Source: Hyphomicrobiales bacterium (GTDB lineage Bacteria > Pseudomonadota > Alphaproteobacteria > Rhizobiales > Beijerinckiaceae). From it: DNA of 64,000 nucleotides. The notes beneath the pieces are model-generated. The model saw only the letters and a program-made list of their open reading frames with translations. It made no database searches and had not been told where the DNA came from. The translations under genes were made by a program, and so were the position numbers. This document shows, piece after piece, positions 45,208 to 54,538 of the stretch (within the stretch, counting starts at the first letter, position 1; each line of letters opens with the position of its first letter). The stretch lies in assembly GCA_017302635.1 (NCBI GenBank), contig JAFLCX010000002.1:248001-312000 (forward strand), given 5' to 3'.

Positions 45208-46836
45208 ATGCCGAACGGAGCGGATATCATCGCGAGGCGTCTTGCGGCGCAGGGCTGCCGCATCGCCTTCGGCATGCCCGGCGGCGAGGTGTTGGCGATT
45301 GTCGAGGCGCTGGAAAAGGCCGGCATCCGCTTCCAGCTCGTCAAGCATGAAAATGCCGGCGGCTTCATGGCCGAAGGCTATTGGCACGGCCAGAGCGAGG
45401 CCGGGCCCGGCGCACCGATAGCCCCAGCCATTCTGGTCGCGACGCTCGGCCCCGGCGCTGCGAATGCCGCAAACGTCGTCGCGAATGCGCACCAGGATCG
45501 CGTGCCGATGATCGTGCTCACGGGGCGCGTGGATGCCAGCGAGGCCGAGAGCTACACGCATCAGGTCTTTGATCATCAGGCTTTTTTCCGACCCATCACC
45601 AAGGCTACGTTGTCAGTTTCGAGAGGTGCCGTGGCGCGGGTGATCGATCGCGCCGTGCTGGTTGCCACCGAAGGTCAGCCCGGTCCGGTGCATGTCGATG
45701 TGCCGATTGGGGTTGCAGAAGGGCCTGAGCCGGATTTCGAATTTTCGCAGGCCGTGCCCGCGCCAGCCGTTGCCGAAGGCATGGGGCTGCATCGCGCTCG
45801 CGAAGCCTTCCTGAAATCGGAAAGGCCTTTGATCATCTCCGGCGTCGATGCGGTCAACCAGCATGCGGGGGCGGCCTTGCGCGCCTTTGCCGAGCGTTTC
45901 TCCGCGCCCGTCCTCGCGACCTACAAGGCGAAGGGACTGATCCCCGAGAATCACGCGCTTTCACTCGGCGGGGCAGGGCTCTCGCCCAAGGCTGACAAGC
46001 TGCTGCTGCCCTTTCTCGCCGAGGCCGATTGCATCATTCTCACCGGCTATGATCCGATCGAGATGCGCATCAACTGGCGTGATCCGTTTCCCGCTGGTGT
46101 GCCGGTGATCGAATTGTCTGCGGTCCAGCCGCTGCACCAGATGCACAGGGCCGATCATATCCTGCTGGGCGATATCGGGAGCAATCTGGACAATCTGGCC
46201 GGCAATGCTTCGGCAAAGCCGGGCATCGGCGCGGACAAGGTTCAGGCGCTGAAGTCGGCGCTCGCCGCCGCTTTCGCGCCCGAGCCCGAGTGGGGGCCGG
46301 GCGTCGTTTTCGAAACGCTTCGTCGTCTGGCGCCACGCGGCACGGTCGCGACCGCCGATTCCGGTGCGCATCGCATCCTGATGAGCCAGATGTGGTGCTG
46401 CGACGAGCCGCGTTCGCTGTTGCAATCCTCCGGCCTCTGCACGATGGCGTGCAGCCTTCCGCTGGCGATGGGCTATCAGATCGCGCGGCCCGAAAGGCAG
46501 GTGATTGCCGTGATGGGTGATGCCGGGCTCGAAATGGGGATCGGGGAACTCGCGACCCTTCGCGATCTCGGCCTGCCGATTCTGATCGTCGTCTTGCAGG
46601 ACGAGCGCCTCGCCCTGATTGATCTCAAGCAGCGCGCCTCGGGAAGGCCGCAATCCGGCGTATCGTTCGGCGCGACGGACTTTGCTGCCGTGGCGCAGGC
46701 TTATGGAGGGGTGGGGGTGAGTGTTGCGACGCGCGCCGAGTTTGAACAGGTCGCATCGGCGGCCTTTGCGAGGCGCGATCGCTTCACCCTGATTGCGGCG
46801 AAAATCGCGCCGGATGCCTATGAGGGGCGGTTGTGA
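45208..46836 (+). CDS. Thiamine diphosphate-dependent enzyme, acetolactate synthase-like
   Basis: A 542-residue ThDP enzyme with the usual three domains. The catalytic Glu is in VKHENAGGFMAEGY (near 50), the middle domain follows around 190-330, and the cofactor motif is GDAGLEMGIGELATL (near 435). The Asn at the end of the ThDP motif is replaced (VVLQDERLALIDL). The sequence is unlike sulfoacetaldehyde acetyltransferase (Xsc) and is too long for a split sulfopyruvate decarboxylase. The substrate is unknown. It is divergent from the mutarotase and coupled to opgC (overlapping stop/start). Confidence 0.8.
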   Translation: MPNGADIIARRLAAQGCRIAFGMPGGEVLAIVEALEKAGIRFQLVKHENAGGFMAEGYWHGQSEAGPGAPIAPAILVATLGPGAANAANVVANAHQDRVPMIVLTGRVDASEAESYTHQVFDHQAFFRPITKATLSVSRGAVARVIDRAVLVATEGQPGPVHVDVPIGVAEGPEPDFEFSQAVPAPAVAEGMGLHRAREAFLKSERPLIISGVDAVNQHAGAALRAFAERFSAPVLATYKAKGLIPENHALSLGGAGLSPKADKLLLPFLAEADCIILTGYDPIEMRINWRDPFPAGVPVIELSAVQPLHQMHRADHILLGDIGSNLDNLAGNASAKPGIGADKVQALKSALAAAFAPEPEWGPGVVFETLRRLAPRGTVATADSGAHRILMSQMWCCDEPRSLLQSSGLCTMACSLPLAMGYQIARPERQVIAVMGDAGLEMGIGELATLRDLGLPILIVVLQDERLALIDLKQRASGRPQSGVSFGATDFAAVAQAYGGVGVSVATRAEFEQVASAAFARRDRFTLIAAKIAPDAYEGRL

Positions 46837-47978
46837 TGAGTGCCGCCCCGCACTCCCGAAGCCCGCGCGATGTGCGTCTCGATTTCTTTCGTGGCATCGC
46901 GATGTTCGTGATTTTCGTGGCGCACGTGCCCGCGAATTCGTGGTTCGAATTCATTCCGGCCCGTTTCGGGTTTTCATCTGCGGCCGAGTTGTTCGTATTC
47001 TGCTCCGGTGTGGCCTCGTCTTTCGCTTTCGGCCGTCTTTTCCAGCGTCAGGGCTTCTCGTCCGGCCTGTTCCGCACCATGTCGCGCATCTGGCAGGTCT
47101 ATTGGGCGCATATCGGCATGACTTTGGTGATGATCATCGTCAGCATCATTGGCCTGAAATTGTCCGGGACCGACTATCCGACCCGCCTTGGGCTGGGCTG
47201 GTTCTACGCTCATCCGGCAGAGGGCGTCTTCGCGATGATGACGCTGACGTACACGCCCGCCTATCTCGACATGCTGCCGGTCTATCTTGTTCTGCTCGCG
47301 ATGTTGCCGCTCGTGATGCTCGTTGCACGTCTTTCGCCGAAGCTGGCGCTGGGCTCCCTCTTCGCCCTCTGGGGATTGGTGCAGGTGACAGGGCTCAATC
47401 TGCCTGGCGGGCAGGGGCCGGGCAACATGTGGTATTTCAATCCATTCGCGTGGCAGCTGGTGTTCTTTACAGGCTTTGCCTTCGGGATGGGATGGCTGAA
47501 GGCTCCGGACCTGCGGAAAGGCCTGCTCTTCTGGCTGTGTGTGGCGTTCCTGCTCCTCTCGGTGCCGGTGAATTTCTGGGCCTTCACCGACAACTTCCCA
47601 CTGCTGGCCAGCATCCATGACGCCCTGCTTCCGCCCGACGGGAAGACCAATCTCCACCCGCTACTCTATTTGCACTTCCTCGCGAGTGCCTACGTTGTCC
47701 TGACCCTGATCGAGCCAATCCGGGGCGAACTTCATCGCGCGAAGCCGGTTGTGCTGGTCGGACAGCAGGCGCTCGCTACATTCATGGCGTCGACTGCCCT
47801 GGCCTGGAGCCTCGGCATGGTGCTCGATATCGCCGGTCGCGGATTGTTCGCCACCAGCATCGTCAACCTGATCGGCTTTGCCGGCATCGTGGCCGTTGCT
47901 GCGCTTGCGCAACGGTATAAATCGCCGAAGGAGGGACCAAAAAGCGCCCTCAACCTGAAGGCTCAGCCGGCGGAATAG
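46836..47978 (+). CDS. opgC: OpgC-family membrane acyltransferase
   Basis: A 380-residue membrane protein with about ten helices. RDVRLDFFRGIAMFVIFVAH at the N-terminus is the OpgC signature. The family adds succinyl groups to osmoregulated periplasmic glucans. ATG 46836 follows directly on the TGA of the ThDP gene; a GTG one codon earlier is the alternative. A glucan backbone synthase (OpgGH or NdvB) is not in the window. Confidence 0.88.
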   Translation: MSAAPHSRSPRDVRLDFFRGIAMFVIFVAHVPANSWFEFIPARFGFSSAAELFVFCSGVASSFAFGRLFQRQGFSSGLFRTMSRIWQVYWAHIGMTLVMIIVSIIGLKLSGTDYPTRLGLGWFYAHPAEGVFAMMTLTYTPAYLDMLPVYLVLLAMLPLVMLVARLSPKLALGSLFALWGLVQVTGLNLPGGQGPGNMWYFNPFAWQLVFFTGFAFGMGWLKAPDLRKGLLFWLCVAFLLLSVPVNFWAFTDNFPLLASIHDALLPPDGKTNLHPLLYLHFLASAYVVLTLIEPIRGELHRAKPVVLVGQQALATFMASTALAWSLGMVLDIAGRGLFATSIVNLIGFAGIVAVAALAQRYKSPKEGPKSALNLKAQPAE

Positions 47979-47979
47979 A

Positions 47980-49149
47980 TCAGTCGAGCCGGAAGAGCGG
48001 ACGCAGTCGCACGCCGGCGACATTGCCGAGAAAAGCGAAGGCCAGCCATACCCAGCCATGTAGGCTGCCGGATACCGTGCCGGAGAAAAACGCCCCGATA
48101 TTGCAACCGGTGCCAAGGCGCGCGCCAATGCCGAGCAGCAGGCCCCCCAGCACAGCCGCGACCAGCGAACGCGCCGGAATGGCGAAACTCGGCTTGAATT
48201 TCCCCGCCAGCATCGCGGCGATCATCGCGCCCAGAATGATGCCGAAATCCATCACCGATGTGACATCGGAGAAAACGCTTCTTGCCAGCGCGTTCTCCTG
48301 CCCTGCAAAAAAGACCCAGGTCGCGGGATTTGCGCCGAACCATGCCGAGATTTTCGCGCCCCAGAGCGCGAACGCGCCGGTGATCCCCCAAGGCCAGCCG
48401 GAGATGATCAGGGTCGCGATGTTCACGAGAGCCAGAGCCACGGCTCCAACGACAATCGCCCAAGGGCCGGTCAGCCATCTTGTTTCCGGAAGACCGATCG
48501 AAGCCAGAGTGCCGTGCCGGGATTTCTCTGTCCGGGCGACCACGAAAAACAGCAAGGCCAGCGCAATCAACATGGCCAGCAGGGCAGGCTGCCAACCGAA
48601 ACTCGACACGATCGAGACAGCTCCGAATTTCGGCCATTGAAACCAGATATCGGCGGTTGCAGTGGCGATCGTCGAGCCGATGATGAAGAAGATCAGTGTG
48701 ACGACCATGCGCACCGAGCCTCCACCGATGGTGAAGAGGGTGCCCGAGCCGCAGCCACCACCAATCTGCATGCCGATCCCGAAGAGGAAAGCGCCCGTCA
48801 CCAGCGCGATCCCGACCGGGAATACAAAACCGGCAACCGGATTTCCGAAAACATGCCCTGCCGCGAGGGCCGGGAAAAACACAAGACTCGCCAGCCCGAG
48901 CATGATGATCTGCGCGCGCAGGCCCGCCGAGCGTCCTTCGAGAATGAACCGCCGCCAGGCCGCGGTGAATCCGAAACTCGCGTGATAGAGTGCGATGCCG
49001 GCACCAATCCCGATCGCCGCCAACATGCCGAGGCGAGGTCCGCCCTCCATCGCTGCCAGCGCAATCAATACTGCGGATAGCGCGCCGATCAGAGGCAGCG
49101 AGCGATTGGGACCAGAGGTGCTTTCGGGCCGGGTTTCTGTCAGGTTCAT
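47980..49149 (-). CDS. YeeE/YedE-family sulfur-compound transporter
   Basis: A 389-residue membrane protein with two repeats of four to five helices. The conserved Cys sites are GGGCGSGTLFTIGGGS and GTGCNIGAFFSG. TsuA/YeeE of this family takes up thiosulfate. Its end converges on opgC with one base between the stops. A gene for a TusA-like partner lies 1.6 kb away. The ion carried here is not known; thiosulfate or a related compound is the most likely. Confidence 0.85.
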   Translation of the reverse strand: MNLTETRPESTSGPNRSLPLIGALSAVLIALAAMEGGPRLGMLAAIGIGAGIALYHASFGFTAAWRRFILEGRSAGLRAQIIMLGLASLVFFPALAAGHVFGNPVAGFVFPVGIALVTGAFLFGIGMQIGGGCGSGTLFTIGGGSVRMVVTLIFFIIGSTIATATADIWFQWPKFGAVSIVSSFGWQPALLAMLIALALLFFVVARTEKSRHGTLASIGLPETRWLTGPWAIVVGAVALALVNIATLIISGWPWGITGAFALWGAKISAWFGANPATWVFFAGQENALARSVFSDVTSVMDFGIILGAMIAAMLAGKFKPSFAIPARSLVAAVLGGLLLGIGARLGTGCNIGAFFSGTVSGSLHGWVWLAFAFLGNVAGVRLRPLFRLD

Positions 49150-49374
49150 GGCTCATACTTTGCGAAACAGCCGCATCAGGATGCTCGTTCTTTTATCAGG
49201 ACAAAACGTTTCAAGCGAAGGACGTTTTTTCTCATTTTCGTCAATTGTGGCGAAAAAACACGCTGTTCTCACAAAGGCTTGAACCGATCGCGACCGTTCG
49301 TGTGAAGCGTGCGTCGCAAAATCGGATCAAGGTCTGCCCAGCCTGAAACGCGGTCAGTGCGAGGGGAGAATACC

Positions 49375-50766
49375 ATGTCCGACAGTGCCGTTCTGCCTGA
49401 CGCTATTGACGCTGCCTTGGCGCACGACGCCTTCACGACAGCCTATCTGTCGCACGCGAAGGATGTGCCGCAACGGCTCTCGGCCTTTCTGGCCGCCGAT
49501 CCCGCCAATCCACGCGGACCAGCTGCGCGCGCCATCCTGCTCACCACCCTTGCGCGGGTTGAACTCGTCGGGCCCGCCCGATTGGCAGCGGAAGAGGCCT
49601 CGACGCTTCTGGCGGCGGGTTCATTCTCGCTTGCTGACTCGGCCTTTGTCGACGCTGCGCGACATGCGGCGCTGGGTCTCTGGCGAGAGGCCATTGGTGC
49701 ACTCGAACGCGCCATCCGGTTTGATCCGTCCGATACCCTGTCCGTGAAAATGGCGCATGGCCTGCGTTTCATGCTCGGCGACGCCCCCGGCATGCTGCGC
49801 TCGATCGATGCGAGCCTTGCTCGCCTGCCGCTTGATCACGCGCATCTCGGGTTCCTGATGGGGTGCAAGGCCTTCGCGCTCGAGGAGACAGGCCGCTATG
49901 CCGAAGCCGAGCGTGTCGGGCTGAGAGCCATCGAACTGAGGCCCGACGATGCCTGGGGCCTGCACGCGATCAGCCATGTCCACGAAATGACTGGGCGGAT
50001 CGAACAGGGTATAGCTCTGATTGAAAGCCACGACGTGACCGTGCGCGCCTCGAATAATTTCGGCGGGCACCTGTTCTGGCATCTTGCCCTTTTTCGTCTT
50101 GAACGCGGGGAAGTGGGCGAAGCCCTCACCCTCTACGATCGTGAAATCCGTCGCGAGAAAACCGACGATTTCCGTGACATCGCCAATGCAGCCTCGTTGC
50201 TGATGCGGATCGACCTCATGGGCTATGCAACGGGCGATCGGTGGGAGGAACTCGCCGACAAGGCCGAAGCTCGGATTGATGACCGTTCTTTGCTGTTCGC
50301 AGACTTGCACTATGCCCTTGCCCTGATGGGTGCAGGCAGAACCGCAAAGGCGCGGAGGCTCGCGCAATCCATGAGCACGCTTGCGCCTCGCCCCTTGGCG
50401 CAGGAACCCGCCTGGCATGCAGCCGGCATCGCGATGGGACGAGGCCTTGAAGCCTTCATTGCCGGTGACATGGGAAAAGCCTTTTCCGCTCTGTCATCCC
50501 TGAAGCGCCCCGCGCAATCCATCGGCGGCAGCCATGCCCAGCGCGACATTCTTGAGCAGATCACGATCGAGGCCGGTTTGCGCGCCGGTGCAGATGGTGC
50601 TGTTCGACAGCGGCTCATGGATCGCCTTGCGGCGCGCGGCGGGCACAATCTTTTCGCTGAGTCGAAACTTGCGCGCCTCGCCCAGAAGACGAGGCCGGGC
50701 CTCGGCGTGATGAGCCTCGTCGCGGCCCTCGCTCACGGGCGCGATCCGGCAGGCCATCACGCCTGA
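49375..50766 (+). CDS. TTC38-like tetratricopeptide repeat protein
   Basis: A 463-residue all-helical protein. Several TPR-like units can be seen, e.g. CKAFALEETGRYAEAERVGL followed by AIELRPDDAWGLHAISHVHE and then MTGRIEQGIALIE, which matches the TTC38 family found in bacteria and animals. No signal peptide is visible. The molecular role is unknown. The ATG is preceded by GAGGGGAG. Its stop faces the TusA-like gene with two bases between. Confidence 0.82.
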   Translation: MSDSAVLPDAIDAALAHDAFTTAYLSHAKDVPQRLSAFLAADPANPRGPAARAILLTTLARVELVGPARLAAEEASTLLAAGSFSLADSAFVDAARHAALGLWREAIGALERAIRFDPSDTLSVKMAHGLRFMLGDAPGMLRSIDASLARLPLDHAHLGFLMGCKAFALEETGRYAEAERVGLRAIELRPDDAWGLHAISHVHEMTGRIEQGIALIESHDVTVRASNNFGGHLFWHLALFRLERGEVGEALTLYDREIRREKTDDFRDIANAASLLMRIDLMGYATGDRWEELADKAEARIDDRSLLFADLHYALALMGAGRTAKARRLAQSMSTLAPRPLAQEPAWHAAGIAMGRGLEAFIAGDMGKAFSALSSLKRPAQSIGGSHAQRDILEQITIEAGLRAGADGAVRQRLMDRLAARGGHNLFAESKLARLAQKTRPGLGVMSLVAALAHGRDPAGHHA

Positions 50767-50768
50767 TT

Positions 50769-50993
50769 TCAGGTCTTGATGATCCGGAATATGAGCCTGT
50801 CGCCCTGCTGCTCGCTCGATTCAAGCCGATCGCCCGTCTCGCGGATGAGGTTCGGGATATCCAGTCCTGCGAGCGGATCATTGGCCGTTACCACCAGCAC
50901 GGCGCCTGCGGGCAAGCCTTTCAGGGCCTTGCGCGTTTTCAGTGCGGGGAGTGGGCATTTGAGGCCGAGAAGATCGAGCGCGATGTCACTCAT
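50769..50993 (-). CDS. TusA/SirA-like sulfurtransferase
   Basis: A 74-residue protein. LDLLGLKCPLPALKTRKAL contains the CPxP motif whose Cys carries persulfide sulfur in TusA. The next step of the fold, AVLVVTANDPLAGLDIPNLI, is also typical. I use ATG 50993; an ATG at 51029 with a GAGGAG site upstream would give 12 more residues. It lies next to a formate dehydrogenase locus, where such a protein could pass sulfur to the molybdenum cofactor. Confidence 0.88.
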   Translation of the reverse strand: MSDIALDLLGLKCPLPALKTRKALKGLPAGAVLVVTANDPLAGLDIPNLIRETGDRLESSEQQGDRLIFRIIKT

Positions 50994-51068
50994 GAGAAGG
51001 ATGGGGCTTTCCGGAGTGGAGTTTCCGGCCATATGCTGCAGCATCTCCTCGCTGTCGAGAGGCCCCTC

Positions 51069-52328
51069 ATGCGAAAACTGAGTGTCGTGATCGCCATACT
51101 CGGCACGTTCGCCGCTCATGCGGCCGATTTGCGTGGTCACGGTGGGCCGGTCAGGGCGATCGTCGTGCAGCCGGATGGCCGGATTGCAACAGCCAGTTTC
51201 GATACAACCATCATTCGCTGGCAGCCGGGGCGGGGTGTGGCGGAGACGGTGCTGAGGGCGCATGAGGGCGCGGTCAACGCGCTGGTGGCTTTGCCTGATG
51301 GCGGCTATGCCAGTGCGGGCGAGGATCGCCGCATTCTCGTCTGGCCAAAATCAGGCATCACGCCGTTACGAATTCTTGAAGGTCACGAAGCGCCCGTCGC
51401 CAGTCTCGCTCTTTCACCGGACGGCACGACGCTCGCCTCTGCTGCCTGGGATGGCACCGTGAGGCTATGGCCGCTGGCGGGCGGCAGCCCTCGTGTGCTG
51501 GACCAGCACAGAGGCAATGTGAATGCCGTCGCTTACCTCTCCGACGGCACCTTGGCCTCGGCGGGCTACGACGGCACCTTGCTGCTTCACAGGGGCGCGG
51601 GCGCGCCACGCGCCATCCCGATTGGGGTGCCGCTCAATGCTCTGGCGAGTGCGGGCGATGAACTGGTTGTGGCTGCGGCCGATGGGCAATTGCGTTTCGT
51701 GAACCCGCTCACCGGCAGCATGGATGTCTTGCCGGTGAGTGAGGTGCCATTGGTGGCACTTGCAGCCTCTGCTGACGGCAAGCGCATCGGCACGGCCGGG
51801 TTTCGTGGTGCGCTCGTGCTCGCGAACCGCGAGACACGTGCGATCATTCGGCGTATGGCTGGTCCGGCTTTCCCGTTATGGTCGCTGGCTTTCTCGCCGG
51901 ATGGAACCGAGATTCTCACCGGCGGAGCTGATCGGCTTGTGCGTCGCTGGAGCGTTGCAACGGGAGAGCCCGTCAATCCGGTTCTTGCGGAGGCGACCGA
52001 AGCGCGCTTCGCTGCTTTTGCGACCCATCCTGGTGCCGAAATCTACAAGGCCTGCATCGCCTGTCACACGCTTTCGGAGGAGGACGGAAACCGGGCCGGG
52101 CCAACCTTGCACCGGCTGATGGGGCGGAAAATCGGTACGGCGCCTGGATACACCTATTCGGCGGCGCTGGCGGGCAAGGAAATCATCTGGTCGCGCGAAA
52201 CCGTCGCGCGTCTCTTCGATATCGGCCCTAACGCCATGCTGCCGGGCACCAAAATGCCCGAGCAGGTGGTGACGCGCGCTGAAGACCGCGAAGCGCTTGT
52301 CGATTTCATCGAGAAGGCGGGGCAATAA
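51069..52328 (+). CDS. Periplasmic WD40 repeat protein fused to cytochrome c
   Basis: A 419-residue protein with a signal peptide (MRKLSVVIAILGTFAAHA). WD40-like repeats run from about 22 to 310, with units such as GHEAPVASLALSPDGTTLAS and AAWDGTVRLWPLA and LTGGADRLVRRWSVATG. The C-terminal cytochrome c domain has CIACH and the distal Met in GTKMPEQVV. Both parts would lie in the periplasm. An electron-transfer role with the neighbouring formate dehydrogenase is possible. The upstream 12-residue extension to 51033 is unlikely because the signal peptide would no longer be N-terminal. Confidence 0.85.
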   Translation: MRKLSVVIAILGTFAAHAADLRGHGGPVRAIVVQPDGRIATASFDTTIIRWQPGRGVAETVLRAHEGAVNALVALPDGGYASAGEDRRILVWPKSGITPLRILEGHEAPVASLALSPDGTTLASAAWDGTVRLWPLAGGSPRVLDQHRGNVNAVAYLSDGTLASAGYDGTLLLHRGAGAPRAIPIGVPLNALASAGDELVVAAADGQLRFVNPLTGSMDVLPVSEVPLVALAASADGKRIGTAGFRGALVLANRETRAIIRRMAGPAFPLWSLAFSPDGTEILTGGADRLVRRWSVATGEPVNPVLAEATEARFAAFATHPGAEIYKACIACHTLSEEDGNRAGPTLHRLMGRKIGTAPGYTYSAALAGKEIIWSRETVARLFDIGPNAMLPGTKMPEQVVTRAEDREALVDFIEKAGQ

Positions 52329-52332
52329 AAGT

Positions 52333-54393
52333 CTAATCCGCCTTGTCTTCAGGGTTTTCGCGGAAGTAATCCTCAGTCGTGCGCACGCGCGGCCGAGGGG
52401 TGCCGGCATAGGGGTCGAACCCGGAGTTGGTCATCGCTTCGACTCGGCAATCGTCGCAATAGCCGATGAGTTTCGCGCGATCGGCATTCTGCCCGGCATA
52501 CATCCAATGCTGGCCGGCAAGCTTCGATTTGATGCGCTCGATCGTCGACTTCGTGCCGAACAGCTTGCCGCAATGATCGCAGGCATAAGGCTCCTCAGAT
52601 TTCAGTGTCACGGGTGCCGCATTGATGCGCTCGAAATCGAGCTGCGGCGCTATCGTGATCACCTTTTCGGGGCAAGTGGCTTGGCACAGCCCACATTGCA
52701 CGCACAGATCTTCCTGAAAGCGCAGTTCGGGGCGCTCCGGATTGGCCGTCAGTGCAGCAGTCGGGCAAGCGGAAACGCAGGCAAGGCAGAGCGTGCATCC
52801 CTCCACGTCCACTTTCACCGTGCCGAAGGGAGCCCCTTTCGGCAGCGCGATCAGCCCAGGCTTTTCTGGCGCAACATTGCGCCATTCACGCAGGGCCATC
52901 ATCATCACCGGGCGCTTGGCGCCGAGCGGCAGGAAGGTCGCCGGCTCGATCGCCACCTTGTTGGTGGGCATGGTGCGAAGCCCTGAGATCAGCTGATCCG
53001 GGTCGTTGGTCGAAAGGATTGCGACCGCATTTGCATCATAACCGAGAGCGGGGAGAATGCTCTGCGCGAGTTCTGCCATCTTCGCGAGCGGCAGCGGATC
53101 ATGCTTCGGCTTGGCCGAAATCAGGAAGGCGGCACCGGCGGCGCCATACGAAAACGCCGCTGCGACCTGCTCGATGCCGACCTGCGTCACCTCATTGACG
53201 AGAACCGGGACCACATGCGCGGGTAGTCCCTCGCCGAAGCGCGCGAGCGCATCGAGAACAGGCTCGCCATGCGGTGCATCATGAAACAACAGAACCGGCG
53301 TCTCTCCACCTGCTGCGTGGTAGGCGCGCAGCATCACGCGCAGCCTTTTCATCAGCTCGTCGGCGGCGGGGAGGGCGTAGCTCGCGGCACCGGTGGGGCA
53401 GACCGAGGCGCAGCCGCCGCATCCGGCACAGATCGCCGCGTCGATCGCGACACTTTCGCCGGCCGGCGAAATCGCGCCGGTGGGGCACACTTCGAGGCAG
53501 CGTGTGCAGCCCGTGATTTTCGAGCGGGAATGCGCGCAGAGCTCGGTATGGAACTGAATGTATTTCGGTTTGTCGAATGTCCCGACAAGTTCGCGCGCTT
53601 TCGCAATGAGCTTTTCGATTGCAACCGCATCGCGCGGATCGCAGCGCAGATAACCATCTCGCAGGCTGTCGGCATGGAAGATCGGCTGCCCCCCGGAAAG
53701 GTCGATCAGCAGGTCGCAGCGCGACTGCGCACCATTGCGCCTCTCGCCAAAGGTCAGTGCACCGCGCGAGGAAGGCGCTGCGAGTGCGAAGCCGTCGATC
53801 GTGAGTTCAAAGGCTCCGAGATAGCCTTTGGCCTGTCGGATCACCCCGCTCGCGATCGGAAATTCGCGTTTCCTCGGCGGCATAACCGCGCCGGGATTGG
53901 TGAGCATCACGGTGATATCCAGTGCATCGGCAAGGCGCGCGGCGACCTCGATCGCCACCTCATCACGACCATAAACGAGGGTCACGCCCTGGCTTTCAAG
54001 ACTGATGAACGGCAAAGCAGGCGGCGGCAATTGCCCCGCTGCGATCAGAGCCGCCATTTTCGGCCCCGCTTGCGCTCCCTCGCTCGACCAGCCTGCGCGA
54101 TCGCGGATGTCGACGAAACGGGTCTCGCCGGCAAAGCCAAGCTCTTCAAGCCCCGAGCGCAGGCTCGTTTCTTCCTGCTGACAGGCGATGGTGAGGGATT
54201 TGGCGCCGGCCAATTCGGCGAGGCGCGACTTTTCAGCGCCGCACAGGTTTGAGCAGGTCACGATCGAGGGCGTAGCCCCGGTGACCGTCAATCCGGTTCG
54301 GATCGCGTCTGCATCGGGCTGAAACGTCCTTTCGCACGAACACAAAGCCAGCGTCTGCGATGCGGGGCTGGAGGTCTTGGGGCTCTCGGTCAT
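52333..54393 (-). CDS. Large ferredoxin-type 4Fe-4S protein of the formate dehydrogenase locus
   Basis: A 686-residue cytoplasmic iron-sulfur protein. Two tandem pairs of 4Fe-4S motifs can be seen: CTRCLEVCPTG with CAGCGGCASVCPTG near residues 300-345, and CTLCLACVSACPTA with CVQCGLCQATCPEK near 545-600. N-terminal cysteines (CSCERTF; CSNLCGAEK) and a C-terminal CDHCGKLF/CDDCRVEA pair could bind further metal. Proteins of this build occur next to formate dehydrogenases of Alphaproteobacteria; the exact electron path is not known. It is opposite in strand to the operon that follows. Confidence 0.85.
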   Translation of the reverse strand: MTESPKTSSPASQTLALCSCERTFQPDADAIRTGLTVTGATPSIVTCSNLCGAEKSRLAELAGAKSLTIACQQEETSLRSGLEELGFAGETRFVDIRDRAGWSSEGAQAGPKMAALIAAGQLPPPALPFISLESQGVTLVYGRDEVAIEVAARLADALDITVMLTNPGAVMPPRKREFPIASGVIRQAKGYLGAFELTIDGFALAAPSSRGALTFGERRNGAQSRCDLLIDLSGGQPIFHADSLRDGYLRCDPRDAVAIEKLIAKARELVGTFDKPKYIQFHTELCAHSRSKITGCTRCLEVCPTGAISPAGESVAIDAAICAGCGGCASVCPTGAASYALPAADELMKRLRVMLRAYHAAGGETPVLLFHDAPHGEPVLDALARFGEGLPAHVVPVLVNEVTQVGIEQVAAAFSYGAAGAAFLISAKPKHDPLPLAKMAELAQSILPALGYDANAVAILSTNDPDQLISGLRTMPTNKVAIEPATFLPLGAKRPVMMMALREWRNVAPEKPGLIALPKGAPFGTVKVDVEGCTLCLACVSACPTAALTANPERPELRFQEDLCVQCGLCQATCPEKVITIAPQLDFERINAAPVTLKSEEPYACDHCGKLFGTKSTIERIKSKLAGQHWMYAGQNADRAKLIGYCDDCRVEAMTNSGFDPYAGTPRPRVRTTEDYFRENPEDKAD

Positions 54394-54538
54394 TCGCTTC
54401 CTCAGCGGCTTTCAGGTGTGCCGCCCTTGTCTTTTCTGGAATCCATTCAAATAACGTTGGAGCCGGATAAACAAGGGGCTCGGCTTGAAGGCCCCGCCGC
54501 ACGAGGAGAGGTAGGCGCGAGGTTTTGCGCCGTGGATC

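Noticed and set aside
45208..46836. ThDP enzyme as sulfoacetaldehyde acetyltransferase (Xsc) or sulfopyruvate decarboxylase
   Set aside because: The N-terminal active-site region (VKHENAGGFMAEG) does not resemble Xsc, and ComDE-type decarboxylases are much shorter or split.
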